Shown here: piece after piece, positions 17,343-25,731 of the stretch
Numbering within the stretch: position 1 is the first letter of the stretch
How the letters are laid out: every line of letters starts with the position of its first letter
NCBI GenBank assembly: GCA_001725325.1
Contig: MEFY01000002.1
Span: 809,559-873,558 of the forward strand
DNA: 64,000 bases
Source: Leifsonia sp. SCN 70-46
GTDB taxonomy: Bacteria; Actinomycetota; Actinomycetes; Actinomycetales; Microbacteriaceae
Direction: 5' to 3'
Made by a program: the position numbers and the translations under genes
The notes under the pieces: generated by a model
What the model was told of the DNA's origin: nothing
The model's input: only the letters and a program-made list of their open reading frames with translations
The model's database searches: none

Positions 17343-18491
17343 GTGCTCACGGCGCTCGCGATCGAGGGGTACCGCTCCCTGCGCGACATCGTCGTGCCGC
17401 TCGCGCCCCTCACCGTCGTCACGGGCGCCAACGGGTCGGGCAAGTCGAGCCTCTACCGGTCGCTGCGGCTGCTCGCCGGCGCATCCCGCAACGGTGCTAT
17501 CGCGGCGCTCGCGCGCGAGGGCGGCCTGCCGAGCACGCTGTGGGCCGGCCCCGAGAACGGCACGGCCGACGGGATGCCGACGCAGGGCACGCGCCGCAAG
17601 GGCCCCGTGGCCCTCCGCCTCGGCTTCGCCGGCGACGACTTCAGCTACGCCATGGACCTGGGGCTCCCGATCCCGGGCGAGACCATGTTCGGCCGCGACC
17701 CCGAGATCAAGGTCGAGGCGGTGTGGAGCGGGCCCGTGCTGCGCCCCGCGACCCTGCTCACCGAGCGGCACGGCCCGTCGGTGCGCATCCGCGACGCGGC
17801 GGGGGAGTGGCAGCGCCACGAGATCGGCCTGCGCCCCTACGACAGCATGCTGAGCGAGCTCGCCGATCCGCGCGCGGCTCCCGAGCTGCTCGCCGTGCGC
17901 GAGCAGCTGAGGTCGTGGCGCTTCTACGACGACTTCCGCACGGATGCGGCGGCCCCCGCCCGCGCCGCCCAGGTCGGCACGCGCACGCCCGTGCTCGGCG
18001 CCGACGGCGCCGACCTCGCCGCGGCACTGCAGACCGTGCGCGAGCTGGGGCCGACGGGAGCGCTCGACGCCGCGGTCGGCCGCGCGTTCCCGGGCAGCTC
18101 GGTCGCCATCGTCGACCACGACGGACTCTTCGGCCTCGAGCTGCGGCAGCCCGGGCTGCTGCGCGCCCTCTCGGCCGCCGAGCTCTCGGACGGCACGCTC
18201 CGCTACCTCCTCTGGGTCGCGGCGCTCCTGAGCCCGCGGCCGCCCGCGCTGCTCGTGCTCAACGAGCCCGAGACGAGCCTGCATCCCGACCTCATCGACC
18301 CGCTCGCGGAGCTCATCGCGGGGGCCGTCACCGACTCGCAGGTCGTGGTCGTCTCGCACGCGCCCCGGCTCATCTCGGCGCTCGAGGGCCGCGGCGCGAG
18401 CCGCATCGAGCTCGAGAAGTCGGGCGGCGAGACGCGCGTGGCGGGGCAGGGCCCGCTCGACGGCCCGCCCTGGAGCTGGCCCAAGCGCTAG
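17343..18491 (+). CDS. AAA ATPase (RecF/OLD-like, AAA_21)
   Basis: A 382-residue ATPase of the SMC/ABC-like superfamily. It begins LTALAIEGYRSLRDI and has Walker A GANGSGKSS at about 29-37. The signature-like LSDGTLRYLLWVAALLSP lies near 283, Walker B is LLVLNEPETSLHPDL with Asn where Asp is usual, and the switch is VVVVSHAPRLISAL. No nuclease (TOPRIM) domain follows; the protein ends soon after the switch, unlike OLD nucleases. The GTG start lies two bases after lspA, so it is probably co-transcribed with it. Members of this family are found in DNA repair, toxin-like and phage-defence contexts; none of these is shown here. Confidence 0.86.
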   Translation: MLTALAIEGYRSLRDIVVPLAPLTVVTGANGSGKSSLYRSLRLLAGASRNGAIAALAREGGLPSTLWAGPENGTADGMPTQGTRRKGPVALRLGFAGDDFSYAMDLGLPIPGETMFGRDPEIKVEAVWSGPVLRPATLLTERHGPSVRIRDAAGEWQRHEIGLRPYDSMLSELADPRAAPELLAVREQLRSWRFYDDFRTDAAAPARAAQVGTRTPVLGADGADLAAALQTVRELGPTGALDAAVGRAFPGSSVAIVDHDGLFGLELRQPGLLRALSAAELSDGTLRYLLWVAALLSPRPPALLVLNEPETSLHPDLIDPLAELIAGAVTDSQVVVVSHAPRLISALEGRGASRIELEKSGGETRVAGQGPLDGPPWSWPKR

Positions 18492-18496
18492 CTCGG

Positions 18497-19384
18497 CTAG
18501 CGGGCGCGCACCTCGATCTGGGCGAGCCTCGGCGCCACCGTCTCCGCGAAGCGCTCGACGTACCCGACGGGGTCGGGGTGCGGCAGGCCGAACTGCATGT
18601 GCTCGACGCCCTCCTCCGCGAAACGCTCGGCGAGACGCAGGAAGGTGTCGGGGTCTGCCACCGGGTCCATGCGGCTGCCCTGCACCGTCTTCTCGATCGA
18701 GTCGTAGTCGCGGCCGAGCACGTCGCAGTGCTCCCGCAGCACGGCGAGCTTGTGCGCGGCGGTCTCGGGGTCGGGCACGATGAGGTTCGTCGCGTCGGCG
18801 TACTGCGCGACCATGCGCAGCGTCTTCCGCTCGCCGGATCCGCCGATGACGATGGGGGGATGCGGCCGTTGGATGGTGCTCGGCCGGCTGATCGTCTCGG
18901 CGAGCCGGTAGTGCTTCCCCTCGAACGGACCCTCGTCGTCGCTCCACATCTGCAGCGCGATCTGCAGCGCCTCCTCGAGCCGCTCGAAGCGCTCGGAGAT
19001 GGGCGGGTAGGGCACCCCGAGCGCGAGGTGCTCGCGCTCGTACCACGCGGCGCCGAGGCCCAGGAAGGCCCGGCCGCCCGAGAGCACGTCGAGCGTCGTG
19101 ACGATCTTGGCGAGCAGGGCGGGATGCCGGTAGGTGACGCCCGTCACGATGGTGCCGAGCTTCATGCGCTCGGTGACCCCGGCGAGGAATCCGAGGGTGG
19201 TGTAGCCCTCGAGCATGGGGTCGTGGGCGGTCTGGAAGTGCTCCATCTGGAAGTAGTGGTCCATGACGGAGAACCAGCTCGCCCCCGACTCCTCCGCCGT
19301 GCGGGCCGAGTCGCGGATGAGGCCCGCGAGCGACTGCGGCTCGCCGGGCTGGGTGAAGTCGAGGAAGTGGAATCCGAAGCGCAT
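18497..19384 (-). CDS. LLM-class F420-dependent oxidoreductase
   Basis: A 295-residue luciferase-like TIM-barrel oxidoreductase. The start FGFHFLDFTQPG, the segment SWFSVMDHYFQ, and RMKLGTIVTGVTYRHPALLAKIVTTLDVLSGGRAFLGLGAAWYEREHLALG are characteristic of the F420-dependent branch. The later RPHPPIVIGGSGERKTLRMVAQYADATNL is the cofactor-region motif. The substrate cannot be predicted. The stop lies five bases from the convergent ATPase stop. No F420 biosynthesis gene is in the window, so cofactor use is inferred from family membership. Confidence 0.92.
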   Translation of the reverse strand: MRFGFHFLDFTQPGEPQSLAGLIRDSARTAEESGASWFSVMDHYFQMEHFQTAHDPMLEGYTTLGFLAGVTERMKLGTIVTGVTYRHPALLAKIVTTLDVLSGGRAFLGLGAAWYEREHLALGVPYPPISERFERLEEALQIALQMWSDDEGPFEGKHYRLAETISRPSTIQRPHPPIVIGGSGERKTLRMVAQYADATNLIVPDPETAAHKLAVLREHCDVLGRDYDSIEKTVQGSRMDPVADPDTFLRLAERFAEEGVEHMQFGLPHPDPVGYVERFAETVAPRLAQIEVRAR

Positions 19385-19414
19385 GCTTCCGACGTTACGC
19401 CCTCGCCGAGGGCG

Positions 19415-19897
19415 TCAGAGCTTCTTGTCCTCGAGGGGGTAGACGTAGTACTCGCCGTCCTTGCGCGCCCACAGGGCCCAGCTCGAGCGGCCCTTCTTCG
19501 AGAGCTCGGTAACGGGGTAGACGATGATCCCGTCGTCGAGCGGGCTGAGGTCGTGGATGTCGCGCGCCTCGGCGTTGGAGCCCACCGCGTCGGGGATGAC
19601 CGCCGCCATCATCCCCTCGAAGCGCACGGTGCCGAGCGGCACGAGCTTCGCGGCCTGGGTGAGGCGGGCGAGGGTCGCCTCGTCGAGGTGGCCGCGCGTG
19701 CCGATAGCGCGCAGGTAGTAGTAGGTGCCGTCGTGCTCGCGGGTGTCGAGGATGTACGACTCGGCCGCCCCGCGCTCCTCGGCGGAGGAGTACAGCTCGT
19801 ACGACTTCTTGGCGAGCTTGCCGCCCAGGAATCCGATGTACTTCTTGAAGCCCTCGGGCGCCTCGAACCGTGCGGTGAGCTCTGCGGAGGTGGTCAT
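19415..19897 (-). CDS. hypothetical protein, no recognised domain
   Basis: A 160-residue soluble protein I do not recognise. It is rich in charged residues and starts MTTSAELTARFEAPEGFKKY. The middle contains SYILDTREHDGTYYYLRAIGTRG, and the end, SSWALWARKDGEYYVYPLEDKK, is rich in aromatics. No signal peptide or transmembrane helix is visible. It follows the gene at 19909-20709 by 11 bases on the same strand and so probably belongs to the same transcript, downstream of the crcB pair. Coding is supported by length, codon pattern and close spacing. Confidence 0.75.
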   Translation of the reverse strand: MTTSAELTARFEAPEGFKKYIGFLGGKLAKKSYELYSSAEERGAAESYILDTREHDGTYYYLRAIGTRGHLDEATLARLTQAAKLVPLGTVRFEGMMAAVIPDAVGSNAEARDIHDLSPLDDGIIVYPVTELSKKGRSSWALWARKDGEYYVYPLEDKKL

Positions 19898-19908
19898 GGG
19901 TGTTCCTT

Positions 19909-20709
19909 TCAGGGGATCCAGGGGACGAGGTCGGGGAAGAGGAAGCGGGCGCCTGCGACGACGAGCAGGATGGTCGAGCCCACGGTGATGAGCACCTGCA
20001 GGGCGCTCGCGCGGGTCTTGATGCGCGCACCGCCCTCGGCGACGCGACCGACGCGCGCCGCGTGCTCCGCGGGCGAGACGGTCGCCGACGCCGAGGGGGA
20101 GCGCTCGTCGCGGTAGCGCGAGGTCTGGCGGTGCACCTTGTCGCGCGAGCGCTCGGTGACGGCGACGAGCCCGTCGAGCGCGTCGGCCGTCGCATAGCGG
20201 CCGGGGCGGCTGTAGACGAACATCCAGTCGTCGACGAGCTCGACGTCGCAGCCGCTCGTGGTGTCGAGGAGCAGCTGCATGAGGTCGGGTGTGAAGATCT
20301 CGAGGGCGTCGCGCTCGTAGCCCTCGGGGCAGTAGAGCGTGAAGGTCTTGTCGAAGTCGCCCTCGAGTGAGAGGCGCTGGCGGCCGCCCACGGCGACACC
20401 CGCACGCCGCAGGGCGCCGATGCCCTTGCCGAACAGCAGGATGTTGGGCACGGTGCGCTCGAGCGGGATCGCGACGAACGACGTGACGGCCATGTGCGGC
20501 ATCGAGCTGTCCTCGGCGTAGAGGCCCTGCAGCCCGCCCGCGAGGAACGGCGCGGCGCTCGACCGGGCGTCGATGACGTCGGTGGCCACGACCTTCGAAC
20601 CGGAGCGGAACAACACCCCCGGAAGGCCCGGCCCCCGCAGCTCCCGCACGTACTCGAAACCGCGCCCGATCACCGCGCGCTGCAGTTGCGCCCGCCCCCC
20701 AGTAGCCAC
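19909..20709 (-). CDS. hypothetical protein with C-terminal membrane anchor
   Basis: A 266-residue protein of unknown function. Residues 1-185 look globular (VIGRGFEYVRELRGPG, FVAIPLERTVPNILLFGKG, GDFDKTFTLYCPEGYERDALEIFTPD, DDWMFVYSRPGRYATAD). A charged linker follows, then a single C-terminal hydrophobic segment, LQVLITVGSTILLVVAGARFLF, making it a tail-anchored protein with the bulk in the cytosol. The GTG at 20709 follows a minus-strand TATGGT (20721-20716) by six bases, so it could be leaderless; an in-frame upstream extension would enter crcB. It lies 13 bases after crcB and 11 before the next unknown gene. Confidence 0.75.
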   Translation of the reverse strand: MATGGRAQLQRAVIGRGFEYVRELRGPGLPGVLFRSGSKVVATDVIDARSSAAPFLAGGLQGLYAEDSSMPHMAVTSFVAIPLERTVPNILLFGKGIGALRRAGVAVGGRQRLSLEGDFDKTFTLYCPEGYERDALEIFTPDLMQLLLDTTSGCDVELVDDWMFVYSRPGRYATADALDGLVAVTERSRDKVHRQTSRYRDERSPSASATVSPAEHAARVGRVAEGGARIKTRASALQVLITVGSTILLVVAGARFLFPDLVPWIP

Positions 20710-20722
20710 CTTCCGACCATAC

Positions 20723-21061
20723 CTAGTGGAGCAGCAGGAACACCACACCCGCCGCGCCGACGCCGAGCACGAGGTTCGCGAGCACGCTCAGGAGGGCGAC
20801 GCGGGCCTTGCCGCCGAGCACGAGCTGGATGGTCTCGACGCCGAACGTGCTGAAGGTCGTCAGTCCGCCGCAGAAGCCCGTGAGCAGGATGAGGCGCGCA
20901 TCGCCGCCCACGAGCGCGAGCACGGCGCCCCCGATCGCCGATCCGACGACGTTGACGACGAGCACGGCCCAGACCGCGCGCGTGCCGAACGCCCGCGCCA
21001 CGAGGAACCGGATCACCGCGCCGAGCGCCCCCGCGGCGACGGTCACGAGCACGGCGGTCAT
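20723..21061 (-). CDS. crcB: fluoride channel CrcB/Fluc, second subunit
   Basis: A 112-residue, four-helix fluoride exporter subunit. The family core GFCGGLTTFSTFGVE near residue 62, the early GALGAVIRFLVAR and the VVNVVGSAIGG segment (Asn near 37) are all present. Fluc proteins work as antiparallel dimers, and Actinobacteria often have two adjacent genes that form a heterodimer, as here. The ATG overlaps the upstream crcB stop by ATGA. No fluoride riboswitch could be placed before the operon, which starts with the permease gene only 63 bases from a divergent gene. Confidence 0.93.
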   Translation of the reverse strand: MTAVLVTVAAGALGAVIRFLVARAFGTRAVWAVLVVNVVGSAIGGAVLALVGGDARLILLTGFCGGLTTFSTFGVETIQLVLGGKARVALLSVLANLVLGVGAAGVVFLLLH

Positions 21062-21456
21062 TCCGCGGGGTCCGGGGCCGTGGGGGCGCGGCGGCCCAGG
21101 AGCAGGCCGAGCGCCGCGGCACCGAGCCCCAGGACGACGGTCAGGCCGAGGTAGGCGAGGGCGGTCATCCACGCGCCGGCCGCCGAGAGCGACACGAGCG
21201 ACACCGCGAACGCTGAGAACGTCGTGAAGGTGCCCATGAGACCCGCGCCGAGGCCCGCGCGCAGCCACGAGGGCGCCGTCGCCCACACGCGCGCGACGAG
21301 CACGGCGAGGACGAAGCATCCGACGGTGTTGATGAGGAGCGTCGAGAGCGGGAACGTCGTGTCGCCGTGCGGGATCGCGGCGTCGACCGCGAGCCGCAGG
21401 CCCGCGCCCGCGGCACCCCCGACCACGACGGCCGCGAGGTCCCTGCCGAGCGTCAT
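21058..21456 (-). CDS. crcB: fluoride channel CrcB/Fluc, first subunit
   Basis: A 132-residue paralogue of the next gene. Hallmarks are GGAAGAGLRLAVDAAIP, the Asn-containing LLINTVGCFVLAVL and GLMGTFTTFSAFAVS, the Thr-Thr-Phe-Ser pore signature. The C-terminal tail is longer and Pro-rich. The ATG is inside the ATGA at the end of the permease gene, and its own stop overlaps the second crcB, so all three proteins should be made from one transcript with coupled translation. Two subunits with opposite topology would form the working channel that lowers cytoplasmic fluoride; this is family knowledge. Confidence 0.93.
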   Translation of the reverse strand: MTLGRDLAAVVVGGAAGAGLRLAVDAAIPHGDTTFPLSTLLINTVGCFVLAVLVARVWATAPSWLRAGLGAGLMGTFTTFSAFAVSLVSLSAAGAWMTALAYLGLTVVLGLGAAALGLLLGRRAPTAPDPAE

Positions 21457-23480
21457 CGCTTCCGGGCGGCCGGCGGCATGGGGCGGCGCGCGACCGGGCG
21501 GCGCGGCTCGCCGCGGCGGTCCTGGCCGGGCAGCGGTCGCGAGCGGCGGCCGTAGATGAGCGTCGACGAGTCGAGCAGCCACGGCACGAGCGCGATGACG
21601 ACGCCGTGCACGAGCGCGAGCTTGTGGCGGATGCGCCGCGCCTTGTGGTTGTGCAGGAGCGCCTCCCACCAGTGGCCCACGATGTACAGGGGCGTGTAGA
21701 TCGTGACGACCTCGGAGCCGTGCTCCTCACGGCGGCGCTTGATGTACTTGATGAGCGGCATGCTGATGTCGCGGTACGGCGACTCGAGCACGTTGAGCGG
21801 GATCTTGATGTTCTGCTCGATCCAGTCCTTCTCGAGCTGCTGCGTCGCGGCCTCGTCGATCGACACGTGCACGGCCTCGATCGACTCGTGGCGCGCGGCG
21901 ATCGCATAGTCGAGGGCCTTGAGCACGGGCTTCTGCATGCGGCCCACGAGCACGATCGCGTGGTCGCCCTTCGCGCCGAAGCGCGTCGTCGGGTCGGCCT
22001 CGATCTCCTTGTCGACGTCGCGGTAGTACCGGTTCACGCCGAGCATGAGGGTGAAGAGGATGGGCATGATGACGAACACGATCCACGCGCCGTGGGTGAA
22101 CTTCGTCACGGTCACGATGATGAGCACGCTCGCCGTCATGAAGGCGCCCACCGCGTTGATGATGAGGCTGCGGATGATCGCGCCGCGGTCATCCTCGCCC
22201 AGCCGCAGCGCCCGCAGCCAGTGCCGCACCATGCCGATCTGGCCGAGGGTGAACGACACGAACACGCCGATGATGTAGAGCTGGATGAGCGTCGTGACGT
22301 CGGCGCGGAAGAGCACGAGCAGCACGATCGCGGTCACCGACAGGGCGATGACGCCGTTGGAGAAGATGAGGCGGTCGCCGCGCGTCGCGAGCGACTTGGG
22401 TGCGTAGTGGTCGGTCGCGAGCACCGAGCCGAGCAGGGGGAAACCGTTGAACGCCGTGTTCGCCGCGAGCAGGAGCACGGCGGCCGTGACGACCTGGATG
22501 ACGAAGAACAGCACGGTGTTGTTGCCGAACGTCGACGACGCCATCTGCGCGATGAGGCTGCGCTGCGGGTTGCCGTCCTGCAGGCACGTCTCGAGGGCCT
22601 TGAGCGCCTCGTCCGTGCAGTCCACGTAGTGCACGCCCGCGATGAGGGCGATGGCGACGAGGCCCGAGAAGAGCAGGATGGCCGTGGCGCCCATGGCCAT
22701 GAGGGTCTTCTGCGCGTTCTTGATCTTCGGGCGGCGGAACGCGGGAACGCCGTTCGAGATCGCCTCGACACCCGTGAGCGCCGCGCACCCGCTCGCGAAG
22801 GCGCGCAGGAGCAGCAGGATGAAGGCGGCCTTGGAGATGTCCTCCGACTGCACGACGATGTTGGCGCTCTCCGCGACGGGCGCATCGCCGAGGAACGTAC
22901 GGACGAGGGCCGTGACGATCATGACCGCGATCGAGGCGATGAAGAGGTAGGTGGGGATCGCGAACGCCTTGCTCGACTCGCTCACACCGCGCAGGTTGAC
23001 CGCGGCGAGGAGCACGACGAAGCCCACAGCGATCTCGACGCGGAACGGGTCGAGGAACGGCAGCGCCGAGATGATGTTGTCGACGCCCGAGGCGACAGAC
23101 ACGGCGACCGTGAGCACGTAGTCGACGAGCAGGGCCGACGCGACGACGAGGCCGGCCTTCTCGCCGATGTTCTTCGACGCGACCTCGTAGTCGCCGCCGC
23201 CCGACGGGTAGGCCTTGATGAGCTGGCGGTACGACAGCACGACGACGATGAGCAGGATGACGACGGAGGCCGCGACCCACGGCGCGAAGGAGAGGAACGC
23301 GAGCCCGCCGAGCAGCAGGATCATGAGCAGCTCCTGCGGCGCGTAGGCCACCGACGACAGGGGGTCGCTCGCGAAGATGGGCAGCGCGAGGTGCTTGGGC
23401 AGCAGCTGCCCCTCGAGCTTCTCGGAGGGTAGGGGATCGCCGATGATCCAGCGCTTGGGCGACCGTGCTTCGTCTGTCAC
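21453..23480 (-). CDS. APC-superfamily permease, KimA-like
   Basis: A 675-residue membrane transporter. The early segment LALPIFASDPLSSVAYAPQELLMILL matches the KimA/KUP-related branch of the APC superfamily, which contains potassium importers. About twelve hydrophobic helices lie between residues 40 and 480. A cytosolic C-terminal domain (about 490-675) contains FGAKGDHAIVLVGRMQKPVLKALDYAIAARHESIEAVHVSID, reminiscent of universal-stress-type folds. The end is basic and Pro/Arg-rich. The substrate is not proven; an amino acid is the alternative. The GTG start has no ribosome site, with TAGGCT (23494-23489) eight bases upstream. It is translationally coupled to two fluoride-channel genes. Confidence 0.82.
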   Translation of the reverse strand: MTDEARSPKRWIIGDPLPSEKLEGQLLPKHLALPIFASDPLSSVAYAPQELLMILLLGGLAFLSFAPWVAASVVILLIVVVLSYRQLIKAYPSGGGDYEVASKNIGEKAGLVVASALLVDYVLTVAVSVASGVDNIISALPFLDPFRVEIAVGFVVLLAAVNLRGVSESSKAFAIPTYLFIASIAVMIVTALVRTFLGDAPVAESANIVVQSEDISKAAFILLLLRAFASGCAALTGVEAISNGVPAFRRPKIKNAQKTLMAMGATAILLFSGLVAIALIAGVHYVDCTDEALKALETCLQDGNPQRSLIAQMASSTFGNNTVLFFVIQVVTAAVLLLAANTAFNGFPLLGSVLATDHYAPKSLATRGDRLIFSNGVIALSVTAIVLLVLFRADVTTLIQLYIIGVFVSFTLGQIGMVRHWLRALRLGEDDRGAIIRSLIINAVGAFMTASVLIIVTVTKFTHGAWIVFVIMPILFTLMLGVNRYYRDVDKEIEADPTTRFGAKGDHAIVLVGRMQKPVLKALDYAIAARHESIEAVHVSIDEAATQQLEKDWIEQNIKIPLNVLESPYRDISMPLIKYIKRRREEHGSEVVTIYTPLYIVGHWWEALLHNHKARRIRHKLALVHGVVIALVPWLLDSSTLIYGRRSRPLPGQDRRGEPRRPVARRPMPPAARKR

Positions 23481-23543
23481 GAGGGGTGAGCCTACTCCTG
23501 CCGGTCGACGCTTCAACTCCCTTGCGGTGCCTAGAATTCCCCC

Positions 23544-24185
23544 ATGCCCGAAACCCGTCGCCGCCGTCGCTGGCCGTGGATCCTCATCGCCGCGCTCGTC
23601 GTGGTGCTCGTGCCCGTCGGGATCGTCGCGGTGCCCATCCTCACGCACCAGAACCAGGGCCTCTCTAACCAGGGTGACACGACCACCGAGTTCCCCACGA
23701 CGGTCACCGCCACGGGCGACGACGGCCGCACGCGCGAGCTCACCGTCATCTCGCCCGACCCGGGCGGCGCGGTCGACACGGCAGCGCTCACCGTCGGCGA
23801 GCGCCTGGTCGTGAGCGGCACGGGCTACGACGGCTCGCGCGGCATCTACGTGGCCATCTGCGTCATCCCGGATGACCCGGCCACCAAGCCGGGGCCCTGC
23901 ATCGGCGGCGTCCCGGACCAGGAGCAGGAGCAGGTCGACGCGGGAACCGTGCAGTACGCCCCCAGCAACTGGATCAACGACGACTGGGCGTGGAAGCTCT
24001 TCGGCGCCCGCAGCTACGACGACCCGCAGTCGGGAACGTTCACCGCCTACATCGAGGTGGGCGACCCGAAGGGCGACGGCGTCGACTGTGCGGCCCAGGC
24101 GTGCGGGCTCTACACGCGCAACGACCACACCGCGCTCGCCGACCGCGTGCAGGACCTGCACATCCCGGTCGCCTTCGCCGGCTGA
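23544..24185 (+). CDS. membrane-anchored or exported protein of unknown function
   Basis: A 213-residue protein. A basic head with the run TRRRRRWPW is followed by one hydrophobic helix (about 12-33), which anchors it or acts as a signal. The extracytoplasmic part has LVVSGTGYDGSRGIYVAICVIP, four cysteines (in AICVIP, GPCIGG, DCAAQ, ACGLYT) that could form two disulphides, and GTFTAYIEVG with a final CGLYTRNDHTALAD. This pattern resembles Ig-like repeats in actinobacterial surface proteins such as those linked to HtaA, but I cannot name the family with confidence. The ATG follows TAGAAT (23532-23537) by six bases, so it is probably leaderless. Confidence 0.78.
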   Translation: MPETRRRRRWPWILIAALVVVLVPVGIVAVPILTHQNQGLSNQGDTTTEFPTTVTATGDDGRTRELTVISPDPGGAVDTAALTVGERLVVSGTGYDGSRGIYVAICVIPDDPATKPGPCIGGVPDQEQEQVDAGTVQYAPSNWINDDWAWKLFGARSYDDPQSGTFTAYIEVGDPKGDGVDCAAQACGLYTRNDHTALADRVQDLHIPVAFAG

Positions 24186-24186
24186 C

Positions 24187-24804
24187 CTACCGGCCGAGCA
24201 CGCTCTTCTTGAGCGCGGCGAGGCCCGAGGTGAGCACGTCGACCATCTCGTCGGTCACCGTGCCGCCCTGGGCGACGGTCATCCTGAGCTCCGAACGCAG
24301 CTCCGACCGGAAGTCGTTGATCGCGGCCTCGGCGCGCTGCAGCTGGCTGCGGCTGCGGGCCTCCGACGCGTCGGCGCGCACGGTGCGGCCCGCCTCTCGC
24401 GCCTCGCTGCGCGCCTCGCGCGCGGCCGCGGCGAGCTCGGCCTTGAGGGTGCGCATGGCGTCGTTGACGCTCGAGCGCACCTCGTCGGCGAGCCGGCGCA
24501 CCGAGTCGGTGACGTCGTTCTCGATGTCGTCGAGCTCGGGCGCGCGCGCGGCCAGCTCCGTGCGCCCGGCCTCGGTTATCGCGTAGACGGTCTTGCGGCC
24601 GTCGGCGACCTTCGTGACGAGCCCCTCCTCCTCGAGCTTGCCGAGGCGGGGGTAGATGGTGCCGGCGCTCGGGATGTAGGTGCCGCCGAACCGGTCGCCG
24701 AGCGCCTGCATGAGCTCGTAGCCGTGCATGCCCTGCTGCGACTCCGCGAGGAGGCTCAGCAGGTAGAGGCGCAGGTGGCCGTGGGCGAAGACGGGCGGCG
24801 TCAT
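24187..24804 (-). CDS. PadR-family transcriptional regulator
   Basis: A 205-residue regulator. The N-terminal winged helix (about 5-90) reads HGHLRLYLLSLLAESQQGMHGYELMQAL, then GTIYPRLGKLEEEGLV and GRKTVYAITEAGR, all typical of PadR. The C-terminal half (about 100-180) is a long charged, Ala/Arg/Glu-rich helix suitable for dimerisation. The ATG overlaps the end of the DUF4097 gene by ATGA, so the regulator is co-translated with it. Three repeated TATATCGCG motifs upstream of the operon are probable autoregulatory sites. The effector is unknown. Confidence 0.92.
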   Translation of the reverse strand: MTPPVFAHGHLRLYLLSLLAESQQGMHGYELMQALGDRFGGTYIPSAGTIYPRLGKLEEEGLVTKVADGRKTVYAITEAGRTELAARAPELDDIENDVTDSVRRLADEVRSSVNDAMRTLKAELAAAAREARSEAREAGRTVRADASEARSRSQLQRAEAAINDFRSELRSELRMTVAQGGTVTDEMVDVLTSGLAALKKSVLGR

Positions 24805-25601
24805 GCCGACACCTGGTGCAGCACCGAGATGCTGCCCGAGACCGTGTTGGCCTTGAACTCGACCCACTGGCGGTCGAGCGAGCCGTACTTGCTCGTGTAC
24901 GAGCCGCGGATGCCGCGAATCTCGGAGTCGTCGAGCTGGATGCGGCCGCTCACGGTGTTGATCTTGTACTGCGCGGGCACGTCGGCCTCGAGGCGCGTCG
25001 TGATGCTGCCGCTCACCGTGTTGACCTGCACCTCGTCGGGCACGCCGGAGATGTCGAGGAACACATCCCCCGAGACGGTGTCGCCCGAGAACCGCATGAG
25101 CTCGCCCGCGGCCGTGATGTCGCCGCTGATCGAGTGCACGTTGATGCGGCCGTAGTGGTTGCGCACCGAGATCTCGCCGCTCACGGCGTTGAGCTGCACG
25201 TCTCCGTAGAGGCCGTCGACGATGATGTCCCCGCTCACGGTGCTGATCGAGGCATCCTCGGTGAGGCCGCTGATGAGCGCGCTCGCCGAGACGACCCCGA
25301 ACTTGAGGGAGATGTCGCGCGGCACCTTGATGCTCACGTCGGCGCGGGCCGAGCCGCGGAACGACTTGAACACGTCGATGAAGTTGTCCCAGCTCCACTG
25401 CGCGTGGTCGATGGCGAGGGTGTCGCCGTCGACGCTCACGAGGAGGTCCTTGCCCGAGACCGAGTGCACCTCCACGTGCACGTGCGGCTCGTCGTGGGCG
25501 ACGATGCTCACCTGGCCGGCGACGAGGCCGACCTTGAGCTTGCGGACGTTGTCGATGTCGATGACCTTCTCGTCGGCGACGAGCCACTTCTCCTGGGCCA
25601 C
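24801..25601 (-). CDS. DUF4097 beta-repeat protein
   Basis: A 266-residue protein built from short beta-strand repeats with the recurrent motif T-V-S-G-(S/D)-I (ISTVSGDIIV, LNAVSGEISV, VHSISGDITA, VNTVSGSITT, INTVSGRIQL, ANTVSGSISV), the DUF4097 signature of a right-handed beta-solenoid. No signal peptide or membrane segment is visible, so it is probably cytosolic. The family often sits with PadR regulators, as here; its role is unknown but envelope-stress links have been proposed in related systems. The GTG start has GAAAGGAGG about six bases before it. It is the first gene of a two-gene operon. Confidence 0.9.
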   Translation of the reverse strand: MAQEKWLVADEKVIDIDNVRKLKVGLVAGQVSIVAHDEPHVHVEVHSVSGKDLLVSVDGDTLAIDHAQWSWDNFIDVFKSFRGSARADVSIKVPRDISLKFGVVSASALISGLTEDASISTVSGDIIVDGLYGDVQLNAVSGEISVRNHYGRINVHSISGDITAAGELMRFSGDTVSGDVFLDISGVPDEVQVNTVSGSITTRLEADVPAQYKINTVSGRIQLDDSEIRGIRGSYTSKYGSLDRQWVEFKANTVSGSISVLHQVSA

Positions 25602-25616
25602 GATGGCCTCCTTTCT

Positions 25617-25683
25617 CGCGTTATATCGCGTCTGGTGAGAGTCACGTTATATCGCGTCTGCGCGCGCGTCAAGCTATATCGCG
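25617..25683. promoter_or_regulatory. three TATATCGCG repeats, probable PadR operator array
   Basis: CGCGTTATATCGCG (25617-25630), CACGTTATATCGCG (25643-25656) and AAGCTATATCGCG (25671-25683) repeat every 26-28 bp. Each is a near-palindrome around TATA flanked by CGCG. They lie just upstream of the DUF4097-padR operon and before the divergent MerR promoter. PadR proteins bind such AT-rich palindromes, so autorepression is likely. Confidence 0.7.
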
Positions 25684-25693
25684 AGTTCGACCC

Positions 25694-25724
25694 TTGACCT
25701 TGACGTCGCGTCAACCTCTAGCGT
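25694..25724 (+). promoter_or_regulatory. MerR-type promoter with 19-bp spacer and palindromic operator
   Basis: A -35 box TTGACC (25694-25699) and a -10 box TAGCGT (25719-25724) are separated by 19 bases, the over-long spacing typical of MerR-controlled promoters. The spacer contains the palindrome TTGACGTCGCGTCAA (25700-25714). The regulator ATG lies seven bases after the -10, so the transcript should be leaderless and autoregulated. Confidence 0.75.
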
Positions 25725-25731
25725 GGGCGGC

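Noticed and set aside
17343-18491. Phage-defence system (OLD-type) around the AAA ATPase
   Set aside because: No TOPRIM nuclease domain and no partner gene; the neighbours are lspA and an LLM oxidoreductase.
23481-23543. Fluoride or c-di-AMP riboswitch before the permease-crcB operon
   Set aside because: Only 63 bases separate the divergent genes and the promoter box lies eight bases before the start, leaving no room.
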